Shown here one piece after another: positions 1-13,100 of a stretch of DNA of 55,472 nt. The DNA lies in the NCBI GenBank assembly GCA_049999805.1, contig JBNGIO010006162.1:192110-247581 (forward strand). The letters run 5' to 3'. The position numbers and the translations under genes are program-made. This DNA comes from Folioceros fuciformis. Lineage: Eukaryota; Anthocerotophyta; Anthocerotopsida; Anthocerotales. The notes under the pieces are model-generated. The model saw only the letters and a program-made list of their open reading frames with translations, searched no databases and was not told where the DNA came from. How positions within the stretch are numbered: position 1 is the first letter of the stretch; each line of letters starts with the position of its first letter.

Positions 1-1333
1 GGAAGTCTAGAGAGAGAGAGTCGGGGCAGAGAGCGAAGGAGAGAGAGAGAGAGAACGGGGGTGGCGGGGGAAGAGAGAGAAGGCGAATGGAGGGAAGGAA
101 GGGAAGGGGAAGGGACGTGAAGTGAAGTGAAGGCGATGGGAAGGGTAGAAGGAAGTGTGTCTTGAAGACAGGGTGGGTGGGCTGCGACAGAGCTCTCTGT
201 GTCTGTGTCTGGAACGCGACGTCGGGAGCCCGCACTTGGCTGTCCCGACTCCCGTCGCCAATGCGCTTTGAAGAAGCAGGTGTTCGTGCAGCCCTGATCG
301 CAACGCTCGCCTGCGCGCGCCTCTAATTGCTGCTGCTCGGAGCGTGAGAGAGAGACGAATTGTTGCAGGCCAGGACGTGCCTGCAGCTGCCATTGAAGAA
401 GCGCCTGGCGGGCAGTAGGGGTCGAGAAAGGGAGCCGGTGGGCAGTGACAGCGGGGAGGAGGAGTCCGGCGGGCAGTAGTAGCAGCCAAGGAAGCAGACA
501 TGGGAGGGAGAGAGCAAGTCTGAGAGGGGGAGAGAACTGTCCGCTTTGAATGCCATTGCCAGCGAGTGAGAGCCTGCAGGCGCGGGAGGAGCAGGAGGTG
601 CAGGAGGTCGCAGGAGCGGTAAATGCAGCGGGGTGGAGCGTGAAGAGCTGTCAGGAGGGAAGGAGGGTGGGTGGTGCTGGATGACGCGGGGGAGGGCTTG
701 AAGTCCATGTCGGAGAAGGCAGACGCAGACGCAGCTGAGGGGAGAGCCATCGCTGCTGCTGGAGCGGAGCGTGAAGGAGGGGAGGCCTGAGGCGGAGGAT
801 TGTACACTGTGCAAGGGGGTCAGGCACGGCAAAGGAAGGCAACATGCTGGTAGTTGCGAGCAGAGGGTGTCAGGGGGAGTCGCAATCGCAATCACAATCG
901 GGGCTGAGCGGGCTGCACGCGCTACTGCTGTGGGAGTGCAGCAGAGGGAGGGGCGCGCCCACGGCCCGGGCTATTCCTCCCGCACTCCGCCATGAATGTT
1001 AGGATGCCAGGACGGCCCGAGGTAGGAGCTTAAAAGGCGGCCATGGAGGGGCCTCCTTCCACCATCGCCTTCTCCTCGCAGTTCTCTCGATCTCTCGCTC
1101 TCGATCGCTCTCTCGCTCGCTGTGCCTGCTCGCCTTCTGCCTGCCAGCAGCAGCTTCTGCTGCTGCAATTGTGAGCTCATTCGGTGGGCGACTGCCATCG
1201 CTGGCCGCTTCCGGTTGTTGGCTTCTGTCTCTCATCTGCTGCTCTCGCTCTGCTACCGCCCTCCTCCATCCTGCTGCTGGTGCTGGTCGACATTTGTTGG
1301 TGCTTTTGTGGGAATCGAATTCGGCTCGACACC
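1..1333 (+). promoter_or_regulatory. GA-rich promoter and 5' leader of the P450 gene
   Basis: This stretch holds no convincing gene. The first 130 bases carry several GA dinucleotide runs, typical of GAGA-type plant core promoters. A TATA-like CTTAAAAGG sits near 1029-1037, followed by a CT-rich tract at about 1060-1115 of the kind found at plant transcription starts, so the 5' UTR probably begins around 1060. The long open frames here on the minus strand are low-complexity serine/proline/leucine products of GA/CT-rich DNA and are not credible proteins. Confidence 0.5.
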
Positions 1334-3773
1334 ATGAATTCCATCCTGATGGCTCTGTTCCAATTTGTGGGCATCCTGTTCGCCCTCTACTATGTGCCTT
1401 CCATCCTCATCCGCCTCAAATGGACCTGGACTCTGTTTGTGCGGCGCTCCCGCCAAATTCCTGGCACCAACTGGTACCTCTGGCTTCCTCTGGTCGGCGA
1501 TGGCCTTCGGTTTTTTCGTGACCCAGAGAAGTTCTGGGACACGCAGCGTGCTCGGTAACCTGTTCTGCCATGCCATGCTCAGCTTGCCGCATCCTGCTGC
1601 TTCTCTTCCGCCTCCGCCCTTCTTCTGTCCATTTGGAATTCTATTCCGTGCCTGAGCTTGATAATGGCATTGGGTTGTGGGCCTGCGAGCTCCTCACCTG
1701 CTCGGCGTGGTGGGCGTGGCATTGCCTCATCAGATTTTTGCTCACGCTACTCTGCTTCAACTGCCTCTTCCTGTTGATGTGCAGGCACGGGAGAACTTTC
1801 CTCACCAACCTGTTTGGGGGGCCTGTCATCATGACCTCTTCGCCGGATGTGGTGAAATTCGTGCTTCAGACACACTACCATCTCTTCTCTCCCAGCTATC
1901 CCACATCTATGGACAGGATTCTCAACGGGACGGCCCCCTGGGAGGGACAATTCCATCTGCAAATGAGGAGGGTCCTGCAGGCGCCGCTGCTCAACGAGTC
2001 GCTCAAGTCCAAGATGGACAGCTTCGACTCCTTGGCTCGCTGGACCATCAACGCCTGGAAGGAAACATCAAGCGCAATCAACGTGCACGAGGAGGCGAGG
2101 AAGGTGATTGCCTATTCTCATCCCATCTCCGTCTCACCCAGGAAGACTCTCACAGATGAACATCTCTCACACGCTCTGCTCCAAATTCCTTGGACCTGAT
2201 TGCAGTATAGCCTCCATGTCGCTCTAGCCGCCACCTGCAGCGTGCAACCCGACGAGACCACCATGACCCTCCTGGACAAGTACACCATCATCGGCGAGGG
2301 CCTCACAAGCCTGCCCTTGAACATCCCGGGCTTCGCGTTCCACAAGGCTATGCAGGTGAGTAGCGCCAACCACCACCCACTTCCATCCCACACCCGTTGT
2401 GCTTCGCTCACCGCCCGCCCCGTCGCGCCCCGTCCCGATGTGCAGGCCAAGACGGAGATCGTGGCCGAAATGCAGAAAATCGTGGACATGCGCAGGCTGT
2501 TGAGGAGAGTTTCTGACATCAGATTCGACGACATCTTGGACTCCTTTCTCACGGAGAACAATCGAGAGCGCGGAAAACGCTTCTCCGACACCGAGATGCG
2601 AATCAGCTTGTTCATTGTCCTGATTGCCGGCCACGAATCAACTGCCACCCTTCTCGCCTGGGTCGTGAAATTCCTGACCGAGAACCCGGACATCCTGAAG
2701 CAAGTCAAGGTGCTTTCCTTTCTCTGAACTAACCAACAAAACGTGCCTCCTCTGCAACGGCATTCGAAAAAGTGCAGTGGAGTCTGCTTCGTTTTTCTTT
2801 TACCACTACAGTGATTCTCCTTTCTTAATTCTTCTTCTGTTACAAGTGCTTGACACTGTGATATTTCTGTCCCTTTCCTTTGGAGTCCAGGAGGAGCAGG
2901 ATGCTATCAGGTTCAGCAAGCGCTCGGCGGAGACACCTCTCACATGGGCAGACACCAAGCGGATGCCACTGTCATATCGGGTAATCACATTCTCACATCA
3001 CACCATCAATCTACCTACCTACCTCAGGGGGAAAAATCCTGTTCTCCTCCTTTCAGCATCTTATATTCCTTCCTCGCTAACTCAACCCTTCCATCCATCC
3101 TTCCTAACTCCCTCCCTCCCTCCTTCCTGCAACGCACACAGGTGATCCAGGAAAGCCTCCGTCTCGGCAACCCAGTGCCTCTAACCCCAAGAGTCGCCCT
3201 CCACGACATCGAGTTCAACGGTAAGCAAATCTACACCTGCATGCATGAACAACCGAGATTGCCCACGCAATGCAGCCTCCCTGATCTGTGGCCGTCGTGC
3301 AGGAACCGTGTTCCCCAAAAACTGGCAGATCTTCTGCAACTACAGGAACGTGCACATGGATCCCGAGGTGTACCCTAACCCCACCAAGTTCGACCCGGAC
3401 CGCTTCCTGCAGCCTCCCAGGCCCTTCACATTCATGCCGTTCGGGGGAGGCTCTCGCTACTGTCTCGGCAGCGAGCTGGTGAAAGTTGAAGCTCTGATCT
3501 TCCTGCACTACATGGTCACCACGTACAGGTAAAGCCCGCCGCCACTCCCACAGCCTCGCTCGGGTCTGCAAGCCATGTCGATCCGTGTCAGCAGTCTCTG
3601 ATTTCCGTCTCCTTTGGTGCAGCTGGGAGCGATATGGTCCCGCCCGTGGAGTGCAATTTTGGCCATCTCCTCGTCCCGAAGGAGGATACCCTATTCTTGT
3701 GCGCCGTTATGCCGGGATGTCCTGCGAGCCGCCGACTCACTCTCCGACGGGCCAGGCCCTGAACTATCCTTGA
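1334..3773 (+). CDS. Cytochrome P450, CYP85 clan, eight exons
   Basis: A complete P450 monooxygenase of 499 aa. Exons join as 1334-1554, 1785-2103, 2206-2355, 2446-2709, 2891-2980, 3142-3220, 3303-3528 and 3623-3773, all with GT-AG borders and matching phases. An N-terminal hydrophobic anchor (about residues 3-28) and a proline-containing hinge place it on the ER membrane. The I-helix oxygen-binding motif is AGHES (291-295), the K-helix ExxR is ESLR (352-355), the PERF-type motif is FDPDRF, and the heme loop is FGGGSRYCLG (421-430) with Cys428 as the iron ligand. The stretch around SLPLNIPG is characteristic of the CYP85 clan, which oxidises sterols, brassinosteroids, terpenoids and abscisic acid. 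The subfamily and substrate cannot be called; the ESLRLGNPVPLTPR region differs from CYP85 and CYP90 as I recall them. All catalytic motifs are intact. Confidence 0.9.
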
Positions 3774-4789
3774 TCGACCTGCTGCCTCGGATCCGGCGCC
3801 TTCTAACCACTACTGACTGCAGATGAACCGTAGGAGCGGGTGAAGGAACCGGGGCTACTCACGTTCCCACTGTTTTGGACCTATTATCACCCTAGAGACA
3901 TTATTTTTGATCTTCACCAAGGCTCAACGCCAACCCAAGCCACTTTGAGTGTAAAGGTCTCTCGGCCGAAAATTATGCAGCTGGTTGGTCATCTACTTAG
4001 CTTGCAGCTCCAGCGTATTGGTATAATGAAAGCCTATATGGCTGATCCTTTCAAAGTTGGTTACCTCATCAAATACTACAACAAGAAGAAGCTCCTTGCA
4101 TGGAGATGTCTTCAAGAGAAGCTCCTTCTATGGAGATCTCTTCAAAGCATGCTTGGGTGGTTACTTAGAATACATACACTATTGTTGTCATCAAAAACAT
4201 GATCATCAAGATTTAAATTCCTTGATGAACATGTTATACTTATAGCTTAGTGTACCCCACTGCAAGGAATATGAATAAAGAAGGCTTGTTTTTACTTCCT
4301 TTGTCATGAAGTTGTTACTTGAAAGCTTCTTAGAGTTCTCTTGGATGAAAAGCTTGTCTTGAAGTGTTTGCAAGGATACCTTGTAATGAAAGTAGTGTAG
4401 ACAAAGCCTTGCATGTCTATCATTTTATTTTCCAATGGGCAACTTAAAATGTTATCTTTGATGCAATTAGTCTACAGGAGCTCCATATTTTCATTCCTTC
4501 CATTACGAGGCTCAAAGGAGCTCTTTGAATCAATGCCTAGCTAGTCTCAACAAGCATGATAAATCACACAAAGAATACCATTTGATGCCTAAGGTTTTCA
4601 AGCTTGAAAACATCAAGGATATAATACAACGGTTGCTGTTATTGATGGTGACACGAAAGGATCCAAAGGGCATAACTGAAGATTGAGGTATGTTCGTAGA
4701 GGCAGACACATTGGGCATAGTTGAAGATTGAGGTATGCTTGCAGAGGTAGGAGATGACGCACCTTGTCGTGGAGGTAGGTAAAAATTGT
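3774..4789. other. AT-rich intergenic DNA downstream of the P450
   Basis: I see no gene. The segment probably contains the P450 3' UTR (first few hundred bases) and then AT-rich sequence with short degenerate repeats, for example two copies of a roughly 55-base unit around 4670-4750 containing GAAGATTGAGGTATG. Confidence 0.5.
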
Positions 4790-5310
4790 TTACAAACTGG
4801 GTGTTGAGAGGTGATCAATGTTAAGATGCAAAGGTAAGCAAAGACAAGATAATTTGTTTGCAAGTTGCATGTCGAGAGGTCATTAATATTAACACGCATA
4901 GGTAAGCGAAGACATAATAATTTGATTGAAAGTTGCACATTGACAGATGACTAATGTTAATGCACAAAAGTAAGCGAAGATATCATAATTGTTCACAAGC
5001 TGCGTGTTGAGATCTAGAGGTGACTAATATTAACATGCAAAGTTAAGGAAAGATGTAATAACTTTTTGCAAGGTGTTGAGATCTAGAGGTGACTAATACT
5101 AACATGCAAAGTTAAGGAAAGATTTAATAACTTTTTGCAAGGTGTTGAGATCTAGAGGTGACTAATATTAACATGCAAAGGTAAACAAAGATGTAATAAC
5201 TTTTTGTAAGGTGTTGAGATCTAGAGGTGACTAATATTAACATGCAAAGGTAAGCAAAGATGTAATAACTTTTTGCAAGGTGTTGAGAGGTGACTAATGT
5301 TAAGAGCCAT
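4790..5310. repeat. 69-bp tandem repeat (satellite-like), about seven to eight copies
   Basis: A tandem array with a 69-base period. The unit contains GTGTTGAGATCTAGAGGTGA followed by an ATTAACATGCAAAG segment and a TAATAACTTTTTGCAAG segment. The last four units (about 5005-5290) are nearly identical, while the earlier ones (4790-5005) are strongly diverged and lack the ATCTAGAG insertion, so the array appears to have grown recently at its right end. The tyrosine- and serine-rich open frame across it on the minus strand is a by-product of the repeat. Confidence 0.9.
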
Positions 5311-6278
5311 GCATGGGTAGTTTGGGCCCTACTACAAGCTAAGTATTGCATGCAAGAGCTACGTATGTGCCAATAAGCAAGCGATCTTGACCAACAAACA
5401 TCCAACATCACAACAAATGCTAAGTAAGATTCACCCTAGCATTATACAATAACACACAACAAGTTTAAAAGTCATTTGTGTGCTTTTTTGGGTCATGTAA
5501 GGGACCTACCTAAAGCTAGTGTTATAGAACATTTGTCTCCCTAGGCTTTCCCTATCCATTTCCACTAAAAAAGAGTTGAGAACAACAATGCGAGCGCCTA
5601 GCATTCTCTTGTTAGTTTAATTTTTTGTTTTGCTTGTCAATCTTGAATTATAAATTGCAAAATCTTGATCGCCTCAATGCACTTGTATGAAAAACTTGAG
5701 CTACATGTACAATATGTTCTTAAAGGCAAGTTGTAACCAGTACATGGTGCTCTTTTCACCTCGTTCTCAAAAAGCATGAGCCATTCCTTTAGATTCACCA
5801 TAATCAAATCTAGATTTACTATGCCATGTCTAAGTTATATAGGTATAGTTATTTTGTTCTAATCCAATACGAGGAAAGATATGATCGGCTGCCTTCTTTT
5901 GAGACACCTTCTTTACTTTTAGGTTTGCAAATGAAGGACAAAGGGCCCAACAATATCACATTTAGTACTTCGAGCAAATGCAGCTCAAAATATCACATTT
6001 CACATCTATATGCATGATAGAGAGCTCTCTACATAATGTTGAAGTTATACATTTAAAGGAGTTCTAGGAAGTTATGGGACCAAGACCAAGGTTAAGAACA
6101 ACCCATGATGTGGCCGTCACCCTTCTACAAAGTCTTCATGTTATAGAATGATCAACTTAAGCAATACCCATGCACAAAGAAGCTTAATAAGGTTGATATC
6201 ACAAGGGGTTGAATATACACCAAGAGGGTGTTAGGGTCAACATATGCCTACAACAGTTTGCATGAACTCTAAATTCAC
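5311..6278. other. AT-rich intergenic DNA, no gene seen
   Basis: No coding region, RNA gene or recognisable transposon domain is visible. Short open frames here have no recognisable similarity and match the local AT-rich composition. Confidence 0.5.
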
Positions 6279-6382
6279 AGTTTTGTTATTTGCTTGGGAT
6301 TAAGTGCAAGCTTATGCAGCTCTTAGTGCAAGTTTTGTTATTTGCTTGGGATTAAGTGCAAGCTCATGCAGCTCTTAGTGCA
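6279..6382. repeat. 52-bp direct tandem duplication
   Basis: Two adjacent copies (6279-6330 and 6331-6382) of a 52-base unit that begins AGTTTTGTTATTTGCTTGGG. They differ by one base in the middle (CTTATGCAG versus CTCATGCAG). This is a recent local duplication with no coding content. Confidence 0.9.
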
Positions 6383-7154
6383 AGCTCACGCTACCTATTT
6401 TCCATGAACACTTGTTGAATGAGAGTTTTGTATTACAAGTAGTTGTAGGACAAGCCTTGCACTTCTTGTAGGATCTTTGCAATTACATGTGTTAATGATC
6501 TAAATGCATTATAGAGGAAGGATAAAAACATTGTACATGGGTTCAGATCTATACCCAACTACAATGCATTCACCTTTCCTCTCTAATGTGGCCCTTCCAA
6601 AGAGTGGCATCTTGTAAAGGTAGTCTAAAAAGGAAGATGGTCTTAAGGATTTTTCAATATATTTTCTTTACCCTTTTTTTTTTGTATGTTGTAAATTAGA
6701 CAACCCCTCTTCCATTAAGAACGCAGGTTGTTGAGTTGAGGACGACTTACAGTAACTCACATACAGAAACTACTACATCGCACATAGCATTTCTATACAA
6801 CCCGTGGCAGGATCACTTAATTTCCCATTAATGAAGCTCTCCTAACTTGTAGGATAGTGGGACGAAGAAAGGTGCACACAGCTGGAAAAATTCAGATACA
6901 CTGATAGCGAACTGTGTTATTGCATGTCTCAGTCTTCTATAAAAGTACCAACGTGAAAGGAAGAAAAATGAGAAGGTTTACAAAAAGAAAAAATCACAAA
7001 AATTGAATGACATGGGCTTGCTCCCAAGTGGACTAACTACTCCTGCTGTGCCAAAACCCATGGCTCGGTCTATGCAATGGTACAAAGACAGGCTAGAACA
7101 GGCAACTAGCCATATGGTACATAAAACAAGGAACCTACCTACTCCACTGCTTCC
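6383..7154. other. Intergenic DNA and CNOT1 3' flank
   Basis: No gene is visible. The right-hand part (about 6900-7154) directly follows the CNOT1 stop codon on the minus strand and probably carries its 3' UTR and polyadenylation region. Confidence 0.45.
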
Positions 7155-10100
7155 TCATTTACCGGACACAGGGAGAAAAGAAGCGAACAGGCCGCGAATG
7201 TGAGGATCTGCCATGAACGACGTCTCCCACAGACCCAGCCCCGAATTCCTTGCAAGTTCAATGACAGTGACCTGCAAGCCCCAAGGATGAGGTCTCCGGG
7301 CTACGTACCGCTCAATCAGCACACGAGCAATCTGTTCTCTCCATGTCTCGTCCTTGAACTTGGCAAACAAATACAGCAGCACACATGAAAAGTAGTGCGT
7401 GTGGCTGTTTGGGTAACGCAACTGATCCGCCAGAGCACTGCAAAACAAATGCCGGCCTTCCCTGTCCAGTTCCACCATCAACGAGTGGAAGATGGCCATG
7501 GGGGCATTCCTGCCAATCTGTTTCGCTTGTGAATCCTGAGTTGGTGACTGCAGAATCTTAATCGCCTCAATGCCCACATGCAGAACCAGGGCGCGTAACA
7601 AGGGTACGTTGTACTGAGTACCTGCCTTCCTCACCTCATCCTCGGAGAGCATTAGCCGTTGCTTCAAATTCAGGGTGGAAGAAACAGACTCAGGATGCCA
7701 TGTCCTGAGGTACTGGTCCACTTCCGATTTCAGGTCATCATCTCCTAGCCCAACATCAGACAAGATGCGAGGGGCCACCTTCATATCTGGCAGCATATCC
7801 ACTTTGAGATTCGCAGACAACGGGTCGGGCAATGTGATACTCCGAGGAAATGCACTCAATATCAAGTTCCGCATCTGTATGCAAGTTGGAGGGATCTCCC
7901 CACAAAGACTGAAGTAATACGCACAGAGAAACTCAGGGAAGTCATGGACCAGGACCAGAAGCACCCTCAGTGTGCCCTTGTATAAGGCCCGCATAGACTC
8001 AGGCAAGACAGCAACCCTCAAGGAAGGTTCCATGAAACGGAGATGGACCACGAGCAACCTGTGAAATAATGCCCACCCTGACTCGGCACTGCTTAATAGC
8101 AACCTCGGCATAAACTTGCGATGGCTCACCAACTCCCACCATGCAAAGGTCCAGGAAGGTAGCCTCGACGGCTGGAGAGCCAAAAATGCATTTGCAAACG
8201 TGGAAAGAATCAGCCCCTTCGCGGTGTCCCACTCTGTCCCACTGAAATCTATAAGCCACGTCACAAACAACCGGAAATATAGCCGAGGGTGAAAATTGTG
8301 CGTCTTCTCATCCGCATTTTTCTGAATGACATGAACAGTTACCCTCAGGATCTTCTTCACGAGATTCACCCCAGCCATTTTTGGCTCTCCTGCATCCCGC
8401 TTAACCAACAGCACCACCAACTTGGCAAAGGTGTCAATAGCTGCAAATGACAGACCCTCCTCAGTCTGGAATAAGCTCACAGGTGGAGCATCTGAATTCA
8501 GGCTATGAGTCACAGCAAGCTCCAACAAATTTTGGAAAAACAGATCGAAGGTGTCATCTATATCCAGAAATCCAGAACGTTGCAGTTGAGACATGTACTC
8601 CATGCAAATCTTATCGCTGGGTACCGCAGCAGTCTCACAAATGACCATCCACTTCTGAAAAAACCGGGCAGCCTGGTCTCGAAGGCTTGCCTGCTCACGG
8701 AGGCTAGCACCATCAAGAACCACGTTGTCACCACTTGCAAGCAGGGCTCCACCTTCTTTCTGCTGCTCTGTACCAGGGTACAACATAAGCTTCTGTGCCA
8801 AGTTTCCTTCCCTCCCAGCGACCCCTCCTACCACAGCTCCGGATGGAACATTTTTGCCCTCCTTCAAAATGTCCCGCAGCACCTTAGGGGAGCCAGGGCG
8901 TTGTGCATAACGTTGTAGAGCATCATTCACATGCATGAAGTCCGTAGAATTAACACCACCCTTTTCAGTGTCTAGGTGCCGGAACATAAGGACTGCAAAC
9001 TTGACAAAAGCCGTATTCCGCCCACTCTCTATTAGCTTTGCCAAATACTGATCATAAGCAGGCACATACATGAGCTTGGCTCGGATGAGATCCGCGACAA
9101 TTTTGGAGTTCAACTTCTTGTCCTGATCTGATGGGTAAATCATCCACTTTGTTATCTCCTTCACCAGGCCACTAGACACATCCCGTAGAGACTCCAGTAC
9201 AGACACATATACTGAGTAGTGCAGGTGACTTGATGGCTCCTCAAAAATTCGCCTCAACACCTCCTTTAGCACAGCTATAGCTGCTTCATCTCTCCTGACA
9301 CAGCGACTGACAACCTCTGCAATTCTTGCTGGAAACATCCACACATCATGGTCAGGGGGAAATGTAAGCACGCCAAACGCATTTGCTTTTGGCACGGCTG
9401 TTTCCAGGTCACGCAGATGAGCCTCGCACTGCTCCAGTGCCTCTGCTGTTGAGAAGTTTGAGACGTTCATTGCCAGACTATCATCCAATCCCGAAGATGG
9501 CAGGGATGTCACAGGACTGACTGGATTCCCATTCGATTCAGATGTTAGATCCAGCAAAGTGGCCCCATCCTCATTGTGACTTGGTTTTTTATCCTGCAAT
9601 TGAATCGCCTCATCAAATAGAGCATTTGACACAAAACCCATTGGCAGACGTGCAGAGGGATCCAGCTCTTCATCAGGCATCTCTGGGAGATGCACACCAG
9701 AAATAGGCTCTGCAGGAAAAGAGTAGCCTCCTGGTTCTGGGAACGGCCCAGGGGCAGTAGCAACCTTTGCAGCCATCACATTCTTCTGAGGAAGAAGAAG
9801 GGCATATCCCTCATAAGCTTGTTGCCAAGAGTTTGAAGACCTCACAGTAGTTGGCTGCTGCACATCATGACTCTGCCGAGAGAATCTTGATCCTTCAAAA
9901 CCGGAGCCCTCGAAAGGGGACCCTGCCTGCCTCCTTGCAGCCTCTGTTTCTGCTAGCTTCTTCATCCTTGCCAAAGCAAACCTTATAGTGGCGTCTTCTA
10001 CAGCCCCAAATCCAAGACTCAGATTATCGGTAGTGACAAGCTCGACAGCTTGTCCTAATATTTCGCCTTGTATATTCAAACCTTTGGACAGCATCAATGC

Positions 10101-13100
10101 AATGTTATTGTACATGGCATTCCGAAATAAGTCCTTGCAAAGCCCTGCTAGACGGCTTGACAGACCTGCAACCATGATGTATGCAGCTTCCTGTGCAGAA
10201 CTAGGATCTTCTCCTGCATAATCTTTCGCCACAAGAACCGTTGTCGTCTTGCAAGCAAGGACCAGATAGTGCTCCAAAATATACTGCAATGTTTCCTGAA
10301 TGGCTTTCTCCATGCCTTTCTGGACTAGAACTCGAAACTTCTCTCCACAAGATAACAGCCTCTGATTCATTATCACACTGGGCGGCACCGACATAGTACT
10401 AGGAACAATGGAGCTAGGTGGCTGATAAGAGACACCAAGATCAACACCTAGTTGTCCTGACCTTCGCATTCCATGGGCTGAGCCTGAATCTTCATAAGAA
10501 GGCGCCACAGGCGTCACATGAGGTACAGAAATCCACGACTTGCCGATTGTCACACCTGAGGATGACACATCAGGGGGCGGCTCAACCTGTACACTAGCTG
10601 ATTTCTCTTCCTTCACAACTACCTGCTGGGAGACTACAGTGCTTCTCCATCTAAAATCAACATTGCCTTCTACTAAATGCGTCCGACCCACAAGCAGTTC
10701 TGATGGCCTTACAGTCTGCAATTCCACATTGATGTTTTTAAAGAGGATCTCAATCTCAAACTGCAGGTTCTTTTGCAAGTTTTCCTGGACATAAATCTCA
10801 GCAAGTAGACCAAGGATGGCTGTTGTCCAAGGATTAGGAGGCCGGTAGACATGGGAGTTCTGACATGCCTCCAAGATCTTGCACGTGAAAGGAAGCACAG
10901 CAAACATAAGTCCCTTTTCGTATGCCTCTATGAGCAAGCCCTTCGGATCCAGGTCTCGAGCTCTCAACACTTGATTTCTCCCTATGGTGAGCTTGCCCAG
11001 CCAGGCACCAAGATGCTTCAAAAGAGATCTTTCTCCCGCACTACTCCTGAGAAGCGGAGAATTTAAAAGAACTTTGCAATTCTCGTAAGTAGCTTGGATA
11101 ACTTCATTTAGCAGACTCTTCGTACTGATAGCATCCAGGAATTTGAGATACAGATCATGGAAATTGGGCTCAATACTAGCCCTCTCAACAACCAAGTACT
11201 GAGCAAACCAGACGAGATACTGATCCTGCAAGACAGCTTTAATCTCCTTTGCTTTAAGCTCAAGATTTCCAGTCGAAATGTTGTTAACTATAAACGTAAG
11301 CTTACTCCGAACCTCAGAATCAGGTGTTGGGATTGATGACTTGCTCCTGGCTGCTAGGAGAGTGTTGATAGGAAGGGCATGGCCCATGGAGTCAGAGGTC
11401 TGATCCGCTTCCACAACTGATTGGGCTGAGGCCCCATTACTCGCCATTCCCCATCCAAGCTGCCGCCCTTGTGGACTTCCACGAGTATCCTGCTGAGATA
11501 TATCATCCAACCTCTCCGATGGCAGCTGACCTCCAGATTGGGATAATGGCGGCAGCTGCTGCTGTGATAGAGATATCTGCTTCACCTGCTTCGGCACCAC
11601 TAGAGTATCACTTGCCAGCGTTGCAGAAGGCACATTCTTTACAAGTTCAAGACCTGGAAGACTTGTCATATTTGGGTTCAAGGGAGGGACTGTGATTCCG
11701 GCTATGGATGCTCCTTCTTCTAACAGCGGTGCCAACTCTCCGTAAGCCTCCCTTGGGTACCCTAGCTGCAGAATTGCCTTGCAGAACCCAGGAAAAGACA
11801 TCAGCCGTTCTTTGCATTGTTCCAGCGCAACCAAGCCAAAGCTGAACAGTTTGGAGTGCATAGGATTTCCCAGTGCGGCTTGAATATATCTGACCCCAAG
11901 CTCTGTAGCTTTAGGAGAAACCTGAATGAGTGACCCAAAGGCACGTGCTATGGCATGCCGCTCCTTCTCCTGTAACTCTGGAAATCGCATAAACTGGTTA
12001 CAGAGGGTCCTGAGCATCACATCAGGCTGCTCATTCAGGCTACGAAGTGCACCCTTGAAGGCTTCTGTCCCGGAGCCTGTCAAAGCCAGCCACCACTCCG
12101 ATAAGTTTGTAACAGGCAGACAACGACCAAGAGTTTGCGAGGACAAACTGCAAATCAGGGAATCAGGTCAACTCAAGTCACAGAGATGTGGAGGAGCAAT
12201 ATACCTTCCAAAACAACTTTGAAAAACACCGCCTGCACGGGCAGAGGCAGAGGACCTGACACCGGTGACGACCTCCCTGGCTCACTCTCTGCTGCTTTGC
12301 TTTGCAAGAACATCACACAAGCCCGCAACATAACATCCTTTTGAAAACCAAGGTGCTTCTCAAGCCACCTCTCCAGATCGGCTAAGCTTTCCTTCCAATG
12401 CATGACAGCAACATCAATGGAGAAAGAAAATGGAGCTGCATCTAAAACGTGCTGAAGTTCCTCCAATTTCAAACATTGCTCTACAGATTTAAGAGCGGTG
12501 TTTGGATCCCTGGCATGCACGCTAATCAGAGTACGAGTCACAATGTCAGAATTGGCACGCCACAGCTGGCGCACATTGGACCTGTTGCTGTCCACATTCT
12601 CTCCAAGAATAAGCTGGGGCACGAGCATCGTTGACAAATCCGTGCGCACAACATTCCACTCGGTTTTTATGGCCGCCACCTTCATCATCAACAGCCCGGG
12701 ATTCCAGTTCACGAGGTTCTTCAGTACTGGACGCAAAGAGCCAGCATGGCCCATCTCTGCCAACTGGCAAAGCACCGCTGACATGTCCAGCGAGTTCCAC
12801 TGTTGAGCATCATAGGGAGACTTGCAGTCACGCCAACCCTTCTCATCTGACTGTTTATCTGGCGTGAGCGGATACGGAATCCCATCGGAAGAACCTGCCA
12901 ACGCATACTTGAGAAACGAGAGCTGGGCGTCGTGGTTCTTCCACACCCGTCCCACCACCCGGTGAATGGGAAAATTATCCTGTGACACCTCCTTGAAGAA
13001 GGAGAGGAGTGCATCAAACGCCTTCTGATCAGGCACAACGAACCCCTCGTGGTCCAACTGCTCCATCACCGCAACCCAGTCCAAATTGAGATGACACCCT

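Noticed and set aside
7-895. Long minus-strand open frames (266 and 190 codons) in the P450 promoter
   Set aside because: They are low-complexity Ser/Pro/Leu translations of GA/CT-rich promoter DNA, start without convincing ATG context and show no domain.
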